NCBI GenBank assembly: GCA_963931925.1
Contig: OZ007576.1
Span: 15,508,802 to 15,572,801 of the forward strand
DNA length: 64,000 bases
Origin: Onchidella celtica
Lineage: Eukaryota > Mollusca > Gastropoda > Systellommatophora > Onchidiidae
Direction: 5' to 3'
Below are positions 32,683 through 42,560 of the stretch, one piece after another; position 1 is the stretch's first letter, and the number at the start of each line of letters is the position of its first letter. Under the pieces are notes generated by a model. It saw only the letters and a program-made list of their open reading frames with translations, did no database searches and was not told the DNA's origin. Both the position numbers and the translations under genes were made by a program.

Positions 32683-32727
32683 CAAGGGCCATAACTCTGT
32701 GATCGCAACACTTAATTTTTGGCAGAC
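32683..32727 (-). repeat. Right terminal inverted repeat of Academ-like element
   Basis: Read on the minus strand it starts GTCTGCCAAAAATTAAGTG and mirrors the left end at 25,653-25,697. Confidence 0.8.
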
Positions 32728-32987
32728 ACCTCAAATACTTCTCCTGACATGTCCAGCAACAAGAAAAAATAGATCTCATAAAATCCCTAGGGGGGGGGGG
32801 GAGAGGGGGTCCCAGGCAGCCTCCCGACTATGATGATAATATTGTGTACTTAATTTGCACACATATAATATATATTATATATATATTGCCAATGACTCTC
32901 TCAACATGATTGTATTCTAACATTTGCCAACTTTCTGGTCCTTTGTGTCGTTTTTTTTTCCGTGACGTGAGTAAATGCTGGAATTAG
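32728..32987. other. Spacer between elements
   Basis: A G-run at about 32,791-32,802 and an AT palindrome near 32,867-32,886 are present. No gene is seen. This stretch may include the 5' part of the pogo-like element, but no helix-turn-helix block was recognised. Confidence 0.4.
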
Positions 32988-33079
32988 GAGGAGGATCTGA
33001 TAGCCAGGTTCGGTCTTCAAGACAAGCCAGAGAACATCTGTAACTGCGACGAAACGGGCATAGCTTTTGCTCACAAGCC
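32988..33079 (+). pseudogene. pogo-like transposase, left fragment
   Basis: The frame reads EEDLIARFGLQDKPENICNC then DETGIAFAHKP, the first catalytic Asp region of a DDE_1 (pogo/Tigger/jerky) transposase. It stops where hAT-A is inserted and resumes at 43,463 with TKVIAAKG. An upstream stop bounds the frame, and the N-terminal DNA-binding domain was not found. Confidence 0.8.
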
Positions 33080-33469
33080 TGTCATTGTGGTTTTTTGCGG
33101 CCGCAATGGCAAATTTGCGGCCGCAAAATTCGCACTTTTCCGCAAATTTTACAATTTTTCATTAAAATCTCAATTTTTTTGCTATTTTTGAACCCCAGTT
33201 ATTAAAAAAAGTAACAAGTTAAAAAATCAATAAACTTCCGAAAGTCAACATCGTCCCTTTCTTTCTCATCCTATTTTTAAAGCCGCCGCAGTCTGATTTT
33301 AAACTGCTGTCAGCTGCTACAAAGCAACTAAAACGAGTTTGGTCATTGATTCTACTTTCACTTTCACGCTGTCTCGGTTGTTGTTATTTTCAAGGCCTAT
33401 TTTCAATTCCGTTTCAATATACATTCGCTACCGGTGTTCTTCACCCTTGTTGTTGATTCCCAACTCGTT

Positions 33470-33779
33470 ATGGAAAAGTTCTTAGGTCTACAGAAGGCAA
33501 AATGTGCTCGCCATGTCACTGCACACCAGCGACACTCCGAATATAGTCTTTGGACCCACGTCAGTGGTTCAAAGTTGTTCTGCACGCCATACAACAAGGT
33601 TATCGGCCATTTAAGAAAGTCTTCTGTGGATAGCCATCGCAAATCAGCAGATCATAGATCGAAAGAAGAGAAAATGAAGAGGGTGCTTGCCAGTGACGTG
33701 GATGAGGAGAGTGAATCTGTGAAAAAGCAGAGGACATTAGATTCTGCTGTGAAGAAACCGTCTACAGTTTCAATGCAAG
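33470..33779 (+). CDS. hAT-A transposase exon 1 (BED-like N-terminus)
   Basis: Begins MEKFLGLQKAKCARHVTAHQ. The segment LFCTPYNKVIGHLRKSSVDS followed by HRKSADH resembles the degenerate BED/CGGBP1-like finger of this hAT group, with Tyr where a second Cys would be expected. A GTGAGT donor follows. It is a DNA-binding module in the family. Confidence 0.8.
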
Positions 33780-34129
33780 GTGAGTGGTGCACCCTAAGTC
33801 TAAATCTAAATATAAATCAAAATCATAAATGGCACTCCTCTGTTCGTGTGGTCCCGACTTTGTTTACATGTTACATAAGTCACTTTTGTGGCCGGTATGT
33901 TTAGTTAGTTTTTATTTTCATGCCAACTATGTTTTGTTTGGAGTATGTTTTTAGAATTAGGGTTCAGGCAGGGTGGCAGAAGCAAATACATTTTCTAGGG
34001 TTCAGGGTGACGGAAGCTCAGGTTATTATTATATTATTATTATATTATTATTATAATTTCCTATGAATTCTTTCTCCACTAAATGTGAGCATTAACAAAC
34101 TAATTTTTTTTAAAAATTATTTCTTTCAG

Positions 34130-34385
34130 CAAGAAATGATGTCTGCAATGAAATTGTGTCCGTGTTTGCTGCAGCGAACATTCCCTTATCAAAGGTTGAC
34201 CACCCAGCAGTCAGAAACTTCTTGCAGACAAGAGTTGAAAACGGTGGTGCCATTCCACAAGCCCATCAGCTGCAGGAATGTTACTTGAAGAGGGAGTTCA
34301 GCAACAAAAAAGAACTGGTGTTTAAAAAAGTTGTCAGCAAACCTGTGGCCATCATCTGTGATGAAATGTCGGATGATGTTGGAAG
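34130..34385 (+). CDS. hAT-A transposase exon 2
   Basis: A TTTCAG acceptor leads to ARNDVCNEIVSVFAAANIPL, DHPAVRNFLQTRVENGGAIP and AIICDEMSDDVGR. The last contains the first catalytic Asp region (DEMSD) of the hAT RNase H-like core. The GTGGGT donor leaves a split Arg codon, restored in exon 3. Confidence 0.82.
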
Positions 34386-34652
34386 GTGGGTTTTGTTATT
34401 TAATTTGGTTGAGAATGTTTATACATATAGGAGGCAGGTAAATGCACACATATAAACGTACTAAACAACACAACATACACAGAAAGGTTGTCAGCTTCAC
34501 TTCAAACCCTTAATTTGAATTCTATTAAATGCCGAGAGAGCAATTATGAATATGATATCACTTTTGCGTCCTTCCCTATATTTTATTTTTAATTTGTTTT
34601 TCTCTGTAAACTTTGGTTCTTAGTCTCTTATTCGTATCACCTATCTTTTCAG

Positions 34653-34878
34653 GTTTGTCCTTAATATCTTGGCTGCACCGCTGGAACCCCTGAGCGCTGA
34701 TGTGGACAAAGTCCAAAGTTACCTCTTGGACACAAGATTCATGTCTGCCACAAATCACTCAACCGTTGCGACAGCCATCATTGAATGCCTAGTCTCCACT
34801 GGCATAAAGTTTACTGATGTGATCACTGTAAACACAGACAATGCGGCTTATATGAAGAAGGCTTTCAATGAGGTACTG
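34653..34878 (+). CDS. hAT-A transposase exon 3, left of the LTR element
   Basis: Encodes FVLNILAAPLEPLSADVDKV and then VITVNTDNAAYMKKAFNEVL. The TDNA motif is the second catalytic Asp region of hAT transposases. The coding block is cut at 34,879 by the gypsy-like element and resumes at 41,275. Confidence 0.85.
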
Positions 34879-35754
34879 TGTCACGAGTGGAGTGAGTGCA
34901 ATTAAGGGGATTGCTACAGAGCGGGTGTAGAGTAAGAAAGGCTCACAGTAGACAGCAAGTTAAGCGTGCTGTTGTGAGTAGTAGTGGGGGCGGGGTCTGA
35001 AGGAGGCGAAAGCGCTGTATAACTATCACTGCAAGTTAGAAGGTCCTAGGGATCGGACCTGTGAATAAAAGCCCATCGGGCGGACATAAAGGGGAAGCAG
35101 TCGAGAAGACTAGTGAGAGTCTTTCCAGTTATGACTGGTGTCGGGGACGGGCCGCAGAGCCACCTCGAGGAGCACAGGGGATAGGCCAGCATAGGGCCGG
35201 AGGCCACACATAGGCCAGAAGTGAGGCTGTCAGTGCAGGACAGTAGAGGCACATAAAGTCGTGGCAGTCAGGCCACGGACAGGGACGTAGATATGAGAGT
35301 GAATGAGATACTATGTTGTTGCCATGTTGATAGGCTAGTGAACTGATATTATGTTGTTGCCATGTTGATGGCTATGGAAATAATAATGTGTTATTGCCCT
35401 GCTGAGGTGCTAGGGGAGTGCTAAGGTGTATGACAATAGGAAGGTGATATGGAGAGACTGCGGTGCCAGTGAATCATTAATGTACTATTAAGACCCTGAG
35501 GGGAGAGGCTGAGGCCGAAGTGCCTTTAGGAGTAACTCCCGGATTGTGGATCCGAGGGAGAGTGTGTGTGAGAATAAGGCCGTTGTACGGCAGTCATTTC
35601 AATAATATAATATATGTAATTGCGCTATTATAGGTATAATTATGTTTAATAAATGTGTGAGTCTGATGGATTGTTCCGTTAAGTGTTAACTTGGTTGTTC
35701 GTGATTGTTGTCCTGTCATAAACTATTACATTTCCCAGTCTGGGATTTGTGACA
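34879..35754 (+). repeat. 5' LTR of the gypsy-like element
   Basis: An 876-bp direct repeat of 40,399-41,274. It begins TGTCACGAGTGGAGTGAGTG and ends GGGATTTGTGACA. Related solo LTRs lie at 50,701 and 61,071. Confidence 0.95.
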
Positions 35755-35845
35755 TTGGGGGCTCGTCCGGGATGACATTGGGGGCTCGTCCGTTGTGACA
35801 TTGGGGGCTCGTCCGTTGTGACATTGGGGGCTCGTCCTGTTTACC
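35755..35845 (+). repeat. Tandem primer-binding-site-like repeats
   Basis: Four consecutive units of about 23 bp each start TTGGGGGCTCGTCC, and the first three end in TGACA like the LTR tip. Only the first has the full 18-base tRNA-Pro-like sequence ending GGGAT. Such an array is unusual, because one PBS is the norm. Confidence 0.85.
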
Positions 35846-36783
35846 TGTGGTCATTTTGACTTTGTGTATTCGTTATATCTAGTTGTTTTTCTGTTGTGCT
35901 AGGAATTCATGCTGTTGTCTTTGTTCGTGGGATGAATGGAAATTTCATGATGGTATGATTTATGTATATTGATGAATATGTATTGATGCATGTATTTTGA
36001 TGAATATGTAGTAATGTGTACTTAAATTTCAGAGAGACAGTGTGTGTGCGTGCAGCCTGAGGAGACAAGCAGCCAGAGCTCCGATTAGGTCGAGGACTGA
36101 AACTCATAAGGCTGAAAGTTAAGTAAAAGTCAAAATTTTTGTGCCCTGGATTGTGGGCTGTTCCTTTAACCTGTCTTTTTCCCTGTTTTTGCTGTTTTTG
36201 TTGTCGTTATAGGTTATACGGGCGGTGGCGCGGGTTTGCTGTGTTGAACTTAGTTTATCCTTTTAAAAAGGTGTGGTAAACTTTGGAACTTCGTTCATCA
36301 CAGCGAACAGTTCTATAGGGACCTGTATTTTTGTTTAGATTGTAGCGTTCTATCTTCCTCGTTGTTTTAGGAAGACGTTTCTCTTGTCCCTCTTCTACCT
36401 TTCTGTAGATACGTTCTTTTTTTTCAGACTCTGTTCTTGTTCGTACCTTGTAGTGTAATCGGCGTAGTTAGGTTGCATTTTTTTCCATTATATTTTCCTT
36501 TTTAGGTCTTTGTCCTAGTCTGGTTCGTTGTCCGTGACGTACTTGTGGTCTTTCTACTGTATTTCTTCATTCTTGTCGTTTCTATTTTCTTTTATAATTA
36601 ATAGTGCTATACATTTTATAGATATAGAATTAGTTGTGCTGTAAAGGTAAATTTCTGAATTGTATTTGAGACAGCTGGGTATTGTTATATCTGGTGTGAT
36701 CTCAGGTCTCTGGTCGTATCGTTAGTGATCATACCGACAGGTTGGTCGTCTTGTAATACATACCATAACCATAAATCTGTGAA

Positions 36784-39231
36784 ATGGCGGAACTCCAACA
36801 ACTAATGAAGTTGGGTAAGGAACTTGGCCTGGAGGGAGAGGAGCTACGCGGCTGGATTAAGGAACAGCAGGCAGAAATGCGCGATGAGCGTGCTAAGGAT
36901 AGAGAGCAGGAAAAAGAGCTTAAGTTAAAGGAGATAGAGGCGCAAGTGAAGATCGCCGAGTTGGAAATCAAAAAGAATGCGCCAACAGAAACAGTTGAGC
37001 GGCAGGTACACAATAAAGGTGGCGTTAGGATTAAGCTCCCTACGTTCGACGACCGGAAGGACGACATAGACGCCTTCCTTTACAGGTTCGAACTGAACGC
37101 ACAATTGCAATGGGGGGAAAATAAGGAATTATGGGCCACGTACCTGGCGTCTCTATTGCAGGGGCGAGCGTTAACCTACTTTAAAGAGCTACAGCGCGAA
37201 GACGTGCAAGATTACGATAAGCTGAAGGCCTTGCTGCTTCGCCGATTTGCGCGTACCGAGGAATATTTCCGGGAGCAGTTTAGGCGAGCACGTGCAGACA
37301 CCAGGGAGGATTTTGCTGCCTTCGTCGCGAGACTAACGGAGTATTTCGCGAACTGGGTAGACTTGGCGCATGTGGGCGCGGATTTTGCTAAACTGAAAGA
37401 CTTAATGATCCGTGACCAGCTGTACGCGTCGTGCCACAAAGATCTGGTGGCTTTCCTGAAAGAGAACGAACCCGCGACGGTGCAGGAGGCGTCTAAGTTG
37501 GCGGAGGCATACCGTACGGCACATCCGTCCAAACCAGTCGCCAGGGCGTACGTCCAAGATGCTGGGTACGTCGCCGTTGTCGAGGGGTCGCCGGCAGGAC
37601 TTAGGGACAGGTCGCGTCAGCGTGGTGCCTATAGCGGGCAAGCCCAGGGGCAGCGTAGGGGCTATCACCAATCACCGGCATATGGATCCGGTAAGTTTGA
37701 CCGAGCAGGAGGGCTAGGTCGCGGTAATGGCCGGGGGCGAGTTGTGACCTTTGCCGATGACCGACGGCATAGGGACTCTAGTTCCGGTCGCGAAGGGTCA
37801 CGGGGACCCAGGCCTAGGGCAGCACAGGGAGCGGAGTGTTGGACTTGCGGACGCGTGGGTCACTTTTCGCGCGAGTGTAGGGCCGCGAAGTGTTGGAACT
37901 GCGGAAGAGCAGATCACATCAGCGTGAACTGCCCTGCAGGTAGGATAGCGGCGAACGTGGACAGTAGCTCCAGTCCATGTTCCCCAAATAAATTTCATCA
38001 TGCGGCTGCGTGTGTTACATCGGACAACGGAGGCGGACAGTATTCTAAGTGTCCCAGTTGTGAGAAGTTATTATCTTCCGGTGTTTTACCTTGTGGGAGA
38101 AAGATCCCCGTCATAAATTCATGTCATACAGGAGGTGGTCTTAGGGTTTATCCGGGGTTTGTTGGGGACGAACCGGTCTCGGTTTTACGAGATACAGGAT
38201 CTACCGTTGTGGGAGTGCATAGGGACTGCATTCGGGATTCACAGCTTACAGGTGAGACTGTCCCGTGCATCCAATTTTCGGGGGCCATTGAGAAATTACC
38301 CATGGCAAAAATAATGATAGATACACCTTTCCTTAGCGGGGAAGTCGAAGCAGTCGTTGGTTGTTTTCCAGGCGCCCAGCTCATCATTGGGAATGTATCC
38401 CGGGTAGGTTCCCCTTCCGATGAGAACGTGCAAGCATGGTCGCAATCAAAAGGTATTGACTTTTGCGCCGCGGTCGAAACACGTCGACGGGTAGCGTATA
38501 AAGATAACATTAGACCTTTGGCCACGCCAGCGGTCAACCTAGATATTACGCCAGAGCGCTTGGCGAAATTACAAAGAGAGGACCCATCATTAAACCCATG
38601 CTTTGGGGAAGCGCGAACCGAGAAAACGAGGATATATAAGAACGGGTCGTCCTCTTTTTTTGTCCAGGGGGGCATTCTGTTCCGTATGTACGTCACAGTG
38701 GCTTCCGTTGAAAAGCAAGTCGTCGTGCCACGGTCGTTAATTGCTACAGTATTGCGTCTGGCCCATGATGTTCCATTAGCGGGTCACATGGGAAGTGCTA
38801 GAACCAAGGAGAGAGTCCTGAAATATTTTTATTGGCCATCGATACATAGAGATGTAGGGTTATATTGTAAGACGTGCAGTGCGTGCCAAAAGACGACGCA
38901 TAAGGCTCGTACACCCCAGGCTCCTCGTCAGAATATAGCAGAAGAAGCTTCGAGTATTGCTTCAAAAAGAGCAAAAGACTATAAAGATAGAGGTTCCAAA
39001 CTGAGAATTTTTAAGCCAGGAGACGAGGTCCTATTGTTGTTACCTACGGACCATAATAAGTTATTGATGACATGGAAAGGTCCTTATGTTATTGAGCGAA
39101 TTGTTTCGAAGGTAGATTACGCTATCCACATTGATGGATCAGTAAAGGTTTTCCACGTTGATATGCTGCAGAGGTTTCATGAGAGACCAGAGTATCTGTA
39201 TTCTCATACTAGTGTTGAAGGACATACCTAA
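36784..39231 (+). CDS. gypsy-like element: gag, protease and integrase-type blocks
   Basis: The open frame is 815 codons from an ATG. The N-terminus is a charged coiled-coil-like gag start (MAELQQLMKLGKELGLEGEE). Two CCHC zinc knuckles (CWTCGRVGHFSREC, CWNCGRADHISVNC) lie near residues 352-390. A retropepsin-like DTGST motif lies near 466. A zinc-binding integrase N-terminal block (HMGSARTKERVLKYFYWP...CKTCSACQ) lies near 668-703. An integrase C-terminal-like block (WKGPYVIERIVSKVDYAIHI) lies near 765-785. It is a fossil copy and not complete in pol. Confidence 0.88.
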   Translation: MAELQQLMKLGKELGLEGEELRGWIKEQQAEMRDERAKDREQEKELKLKEIEAQVKIAELEIKKNAPTETVERQVHNKGGVRIKLPTFDDRKDDIDAFLYRFELNAQLQWGENKELWATYLASLLQGRALTYFKELQREDVQDYDKLKALLLRRFARTEEYFREQFRRARADTREDFAAFVARLTEYFANWVDLAHVGADFAKLKDLMIRDQLYASCHKDLVAFLKENEPATVQEASKLAEAYRTAHPSKPVARAYVQDAGYVAVVEGSPAGLRDRSRQRGAYSGQAQGQRRGYHQSPAYGSGKFDRAGGLGRGNGRGRVVTFADDRRHRDSSSGREGSRGPRPRAAQGAECWTCGRVGHFSRECRAAKCWNCGRADHISVNCPAGRIAANVDSSSSPCSPNKFHHAAACVTSDNGGGQYSKCPSCEKLLSSGVLPCGRKIPVINSCHTGGGLRVYPGFVGDEPVSVLRDTGSTVVGVHRDCIRDSQLTGETVPCIQFSGAIEKLPMAKIMIDTPFLSGEVEAVVGCFPGAQLIIGNVSRVGSPSDENVQAWSQSKGIDFCAAVETRRRVAYKDNIRPLATPAVNLDITPERLAKLQREDPSLNPCFGEARTEKTRIYKNGSSSFFVQGGILFRMYVTVASVEKQVVVPRSLIATVLRLAHDVPLAGHMGSARTKERVLKYFYWPSIHRDVGLYCKTCSACQKTTHKARTPQAPRQNIAEEASSIASKRAKDYKDRGSKLRIFKPGDEVLLLLPTDHNKLLMTWKGPYVIERIVSKVDYAIHIDGSVKVFHVDMLQRFHERPEYLYSHTSVEGHT

Positions 39232-40042
39232 TGTCGTGTCATTCTTTGATGATATAGCATGCCATACGTCGACATGGTCTGATCATATTCAGACACTAAC
39301 AGTAATTTTTCAACGATTACGCCATTTTGGGTTAACTGCTAAACCCGCAAAGATGGATTTGGCATGTCCAGAGATAGTATTCTTAGGACATATTGTGGGT
39401 AGAGGCGTTCAGAGACCTGAAGAAACAAAAATTGACAAGTTAGTAGGGTTGCAAATCCCTAAAACAAAGAAACAAGTCAGAAGCTTAGTCGGGATTTTAA
39501 ATTATTATAGAAAGTTCATTCCAAATTTTTCCTCCTTGTCATCTTCTCTTACTGACCTTACTAAGAAGGGACAACCCGATAAGGTCCAGTGGACGTCTGA
39601 ATGTCAGACATCATTTGATAATTTGGTGACAGCATTATCATCGTCACCCATTCTGATATTACCCGATTTTCGATCTAATTTTATCCTCAGAACGGATGCG
39701 TCGGACTCTGGTGTCGGCGCTTGTCTTCTACAGGAGAAGAACGAATGTCTCCATCCTGTATGTTATGTCAGTAGGAAGTTATTGCAGAGAGAAAGAAAGT
39801 ATTCTGTGATAGAGCGTGAGTGTCTTGCCATTGTCTGGTCCGTCCAGAAACTAGGACGTTATCTCATGGGACGAGAATTTTGTATCCAGACAGACCACAA
39901 GCCACTGACATTTTTGTCGAAGAATCGTTCGTCCAGCCCACGCTTATCTAGATGGGCATTGGCTTTGCAGCCGTATACCTTCGTTATTCAACCAATTCCA
40001 GGAACCAGCAATCATATCGCCGACTACCTTAGTCGAGCCTAG
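39158..40042 (+). CDS. gypsy-like element: reverse transcriptase/RNase H block
   Basis: Recognisable blocks are FFDDIACHTSTWSDHI, the RT region with the DD pair; FLGHIVGRGVQ; RSLVGILNYYRKFIPNFSS, the RT connection; and RNase H with LRTDASDSGVGACLLQ, IERECLAIVW and QTDHKPLTFL. It ends TSNHIADYLSRA. It lies downstream of the integrase blocks, opposite to ordinary Ty3/gypsy order. It is an incomplete fossil. Confidence 0.88.
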   Translation: MICCRGFMRDQSICILILVLKDIPNVVSFFDDIACHTSTWSDHIQTLTVIFQRLRHFGLTAKPAKMDLACPEIVFLGHIVGRGVQRPEETKIDKLVGLQIPKTKKQVRSLVGILNYYRKFIPNFSSLSSSLTDLTKKGQPDKVQWTSECQTSFDNLVTALSSSPILILPDFRSNFILRTDASDSGVGACLLQEKNECLHPVCYVSRKLLQRERKYSVIERECLAIVWSVQKLGRYLMGREFCIQTDHKPLTFLSKNRSSSPRLSRWALALQPYTFVIQPIPGTSNHIADYLSRA

Positions 40043-40398
40043 GGCAGGATTTCGGGAGCTTATACATCGGAGAACAGGAACATTGACAGGATCTGTGTGA
40101 ATAAGTCCACTTTAAAATATTGACATTATAAATATGATATGAAGAATGGTTGATAGGTTGAATGGTTTTTGATTCTGTATTAAGTATTGTGGTTAGTTAG
40201 CTATTCATGATGTGACACATATATGCATATTTCAGGCCATATTGATCCCCATATTTTCCCCTGATTTCGGTATTTTATATACTAGGGGAACTGCTAGGTC
40301 AGTTTTTTTAGTGTAGGTATTGCTCACGCTCACTCGTTGACAGTCATCTTGATGCGATTTGAAATTAATTGCATTAATTTTTTTGGGGTGGGGGATGA

Positions 40399-41274
40399 TG
40401 TCACGAGTGGAGTGAGTGCAATTAAGGGGATTGCTACAGAGCGGGTGTAGAGTAAGAAAGGCTCACAGTAGACAGCAAGTTAAGCGTGCTGTTGTGAGTA
40501 GTAGTGGGGGCGGGGTCTGAAGGAGGCGAAAGCGCTGTATAACTATCACTGCAAGTTAGAAGGTCCTAGGGATCGGACCTGTGAATAAAAGCCCATCGGG
40601 CGGACATAAAGGGGAAGCAGTCGAGAAGACTAGTGAGAGTCTTTCCAGTTATGACTGGTGTCGGGGACGGGCCGCAGAGCCACCTCGAGGAGCACAGGGG
40701 ATAGGCCAGCATAGGGCCGGAGGCCACACATAGGCCAGAAGTGAGGCTGTCAGTGCAGGACAGTAGAGGCACATAAAGTCGTGGCAGTCAGGCCACGGAC
40801 AGGGACGTAGATATGAGAGTGAATGAGATACTATGTTGTTGCCATGTTGATAGGCTAGTGAACTGATATTATGTTGTTGCCATGTTGATGGCTATGGAAA
40901 TAATAATGTGTTATTGCCCTGCTGAGGTGCTAGGGGAGTGCTAAGGTGTATGACAATAGGAAGGTGATATGGAGAGACTGCGGTGCCAGTGAATCATTAA
41001 TGTACTATTAAGACCCTGAGGGGAGAGGCTGAGGCCGAAGTGCCTTTAGGAGTAACTCCCGGATTGTGGATCCGAGGGAGAGTGTGTGTGAGAATAAGGC
41101 CGTTGTACGGCAGTCATTTCAATAATATAATATATGTAATTGCGCTATTATAGGTATAATTATGTTTAATAAATGTGTGAGTCTGATGGATTGTTCCGTT
41201 AAGTGTTAACTTGGTTGTTCGTGATTGTTGTCCTGTCATAAACTATTACATTTCCCAGTCTGGGATTTGTGACA
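40399..41274 (+). repeat. 3' LTR of the gypsy-like element
   Basis: Same length and apparently the same sequence as the 5' LTR. It is preceded by the purine-rich GGGGTGGGGGATGA tract. Confidence 0.95.
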
Positions 41275-41488
41275 GACTAATGCCAAATGCTACGCACATC
41301 ACGTGCATGGCTCATATCATGAGCCTAGTGGGTGATGCCTTCCGAAAGCCCTTCAATCGCACTAACAAGTTTGTCAAAGCTGCAAATGCGATATTCTGGC
41401 ACGCCAATGCCAGGAAGGCAAGATGCCTGAGATTCCTGACACCACTCGTCAAATCTCCAAAGATGCCTCCAAACCCCATTGCTACACG
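41275..41488 (+). CDS. hAT-A transposase, block right of the LTR element
   Basis: Encodes LMPNATHITCMAHIMSLVGD and then ANAIFWHANARKARCLRFL and PPNPIATR. The C-x2-H pair (CMAH) is the conserved zinc-like/insertion-domain start of hAT transposases. The donor is GTAAGA. The joint with the block ending at 34,878 is nearly continuous. Confidence 0.83.
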
Positions 41489-42101
41489 GTAAGATTTTGA
41501 GAATGTTCCTTTCATGGTCACGATTCATCTTGGCTTCTTACACTGGGTCATAAAAAAGCCTTTTTTACCTCAAGGTGACACATTGTCAATATTGGATTGA
41601 CAAATAGGAGGGTCAGTTTGATTTGTTAGAAACCTAATGTAGTAATATCATGTTATAGTCATTTGTTTCTTTCTTTTTGAAAGATGAGCTCAATTAAGTA
41701 TCTGATTGGGAAAGTGCTTGCTATGGCTCAATAGAATTGTTTATTTCATTTTATTATCTTTTTAGATTGTCAGTCATAATCAAGTCACTTTACCTTAATC
41801 ATTGACCTAAGAAGAAAATGCACTATAATTTCTATTTTAAAAGAAGTAGGACATTGGAAGCTATCTAGCACAATTAATTTTGGGTATGGTAATAAGGTCA
41901 TAGTCAAAAAGTCAACGCCTAACACATTGGTCATCACTAGGTCAAGTCTTAATGATGCTGGTGCTAAATTCAACAGACTTATAAGGCCTAAAATTGATAG
42001 ATTAGGTAGGTATGATATTATTATCTTCTCTTGAAATAAAAAAAAAGTTAACATATCAATTAAACATGCTTCCATTCTTTTGCTTCCTTTTCAAAATCCA
42101 G

Positions 42102-42318
42102 ATGGAATTGTTGGTTTGAAGCAGTCTCATACCACGAGAAGAATTTGCAGCACTTTGCCACCTTCATTGCGGAGGAATTAGTCTACTTGAATGACACCCT
42201 CTGCTCGGAGTCGGAGCGCCAGTTAATTCAAGCAGAGATGAGCTTTATAATCCAGCACTCTCAGTCCATCATCATAGCTACGGATGTATTCCAAAGCCAA
42301 CGCCCAATTGCCATGACA
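42102..42318 (+). CDS. hAT-A transposase exon 4
   Basis: The split Arg codon continues as WNCWFEAVSYHEKNLQHF, the conserved R-W-x-S/C-W-F position of hAT cores. It continues to QRPIAMT and a GTAAAT donor, phase 0. Confidence 0.82.
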
Positions 42319-42560
42319 GTAAATATAAATTTTTTCCTCCTCCTTCCTTTATTTCTTATTTTATAAGATCAGTTATTATTATCAATGAAACAATTCCACC
42401 TTTGTTGAAACTCTGCCTTTGGACACAACTTATTGTATTTTATTGTCTTATTCTAGGGAAAGAAAAGATTAACAAAACAAAAACACTCTCTTGTCTTATA
42501 GTTTTTATTAATCTGCATCGATTTATAATTCTTGTCTTGTTCTTATTTTATTTTTGCCAG

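Larger units (their letters stand above)
25653..32727 (+). mobile_element. Academ-like DNA transposon encoding an XPG/FEN1-like nuclease protein
   Basis: The ends at 25,653-25,697 and 32,683-32,727 are inverted repeats: about 37 of 45 positions match, with GTCTGCC at the tip and GTGTTGCGATCA inside. No convincing target duplication was seen. A TTAA lies 13 bp inside both tips, which leaves a Kolobok/piggyBac-like alternative boundary open. Between the ends lies one protein-coding region on the plus strand, interrupted by two insertions and a few small lesions. The encoded protein has Cys/His-rich modules and then a FEN1/XPG-like motif set, with no DDE transposase seen. I recall an Academ lineage described as encoding an XPG nuclease; assigning this element there is inference. 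Confidence 0.72.
34879..41274 (+). mobile_element. Ty3/gypsy-like LTR retrotransposon, Gmr1-like domain order
   Basis: Two 876-bp LTRs (34,879-35,754 and 40,399-41,274) run TGTCAC...GTGACA and look identical where I compared them, so the insertion is young. The PBS TGGGGGCTCGTCCGGGAT matches a tRNA-Pro primer site. A purine tract GGGGTGGGGGATGA precedes the right LTR. The internal coding blocks run gag, protease, integrase, reverse transcriptase, RNase H; the integrase-before-RT order is that of Gmr1-like elements. The pol part is incomplete, so the copy is broken, with perhaps two breaks. No 5-bp target duplication is visible at its flanks. Confidence 0.9.

Noticed and set aside
35046-35252. 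68-codon minus-strand frame repeated at 40,566 and in altered form at 61,554
   Set aside because: It lies inside the LTRs and is copied with them; no evidence it is a gene.
36729-38696. Minus-strand frames of 60-180 codons opposite the gypsy-like element
   Set aside because: Antisense shadows of the gag/protease/integrase frame.
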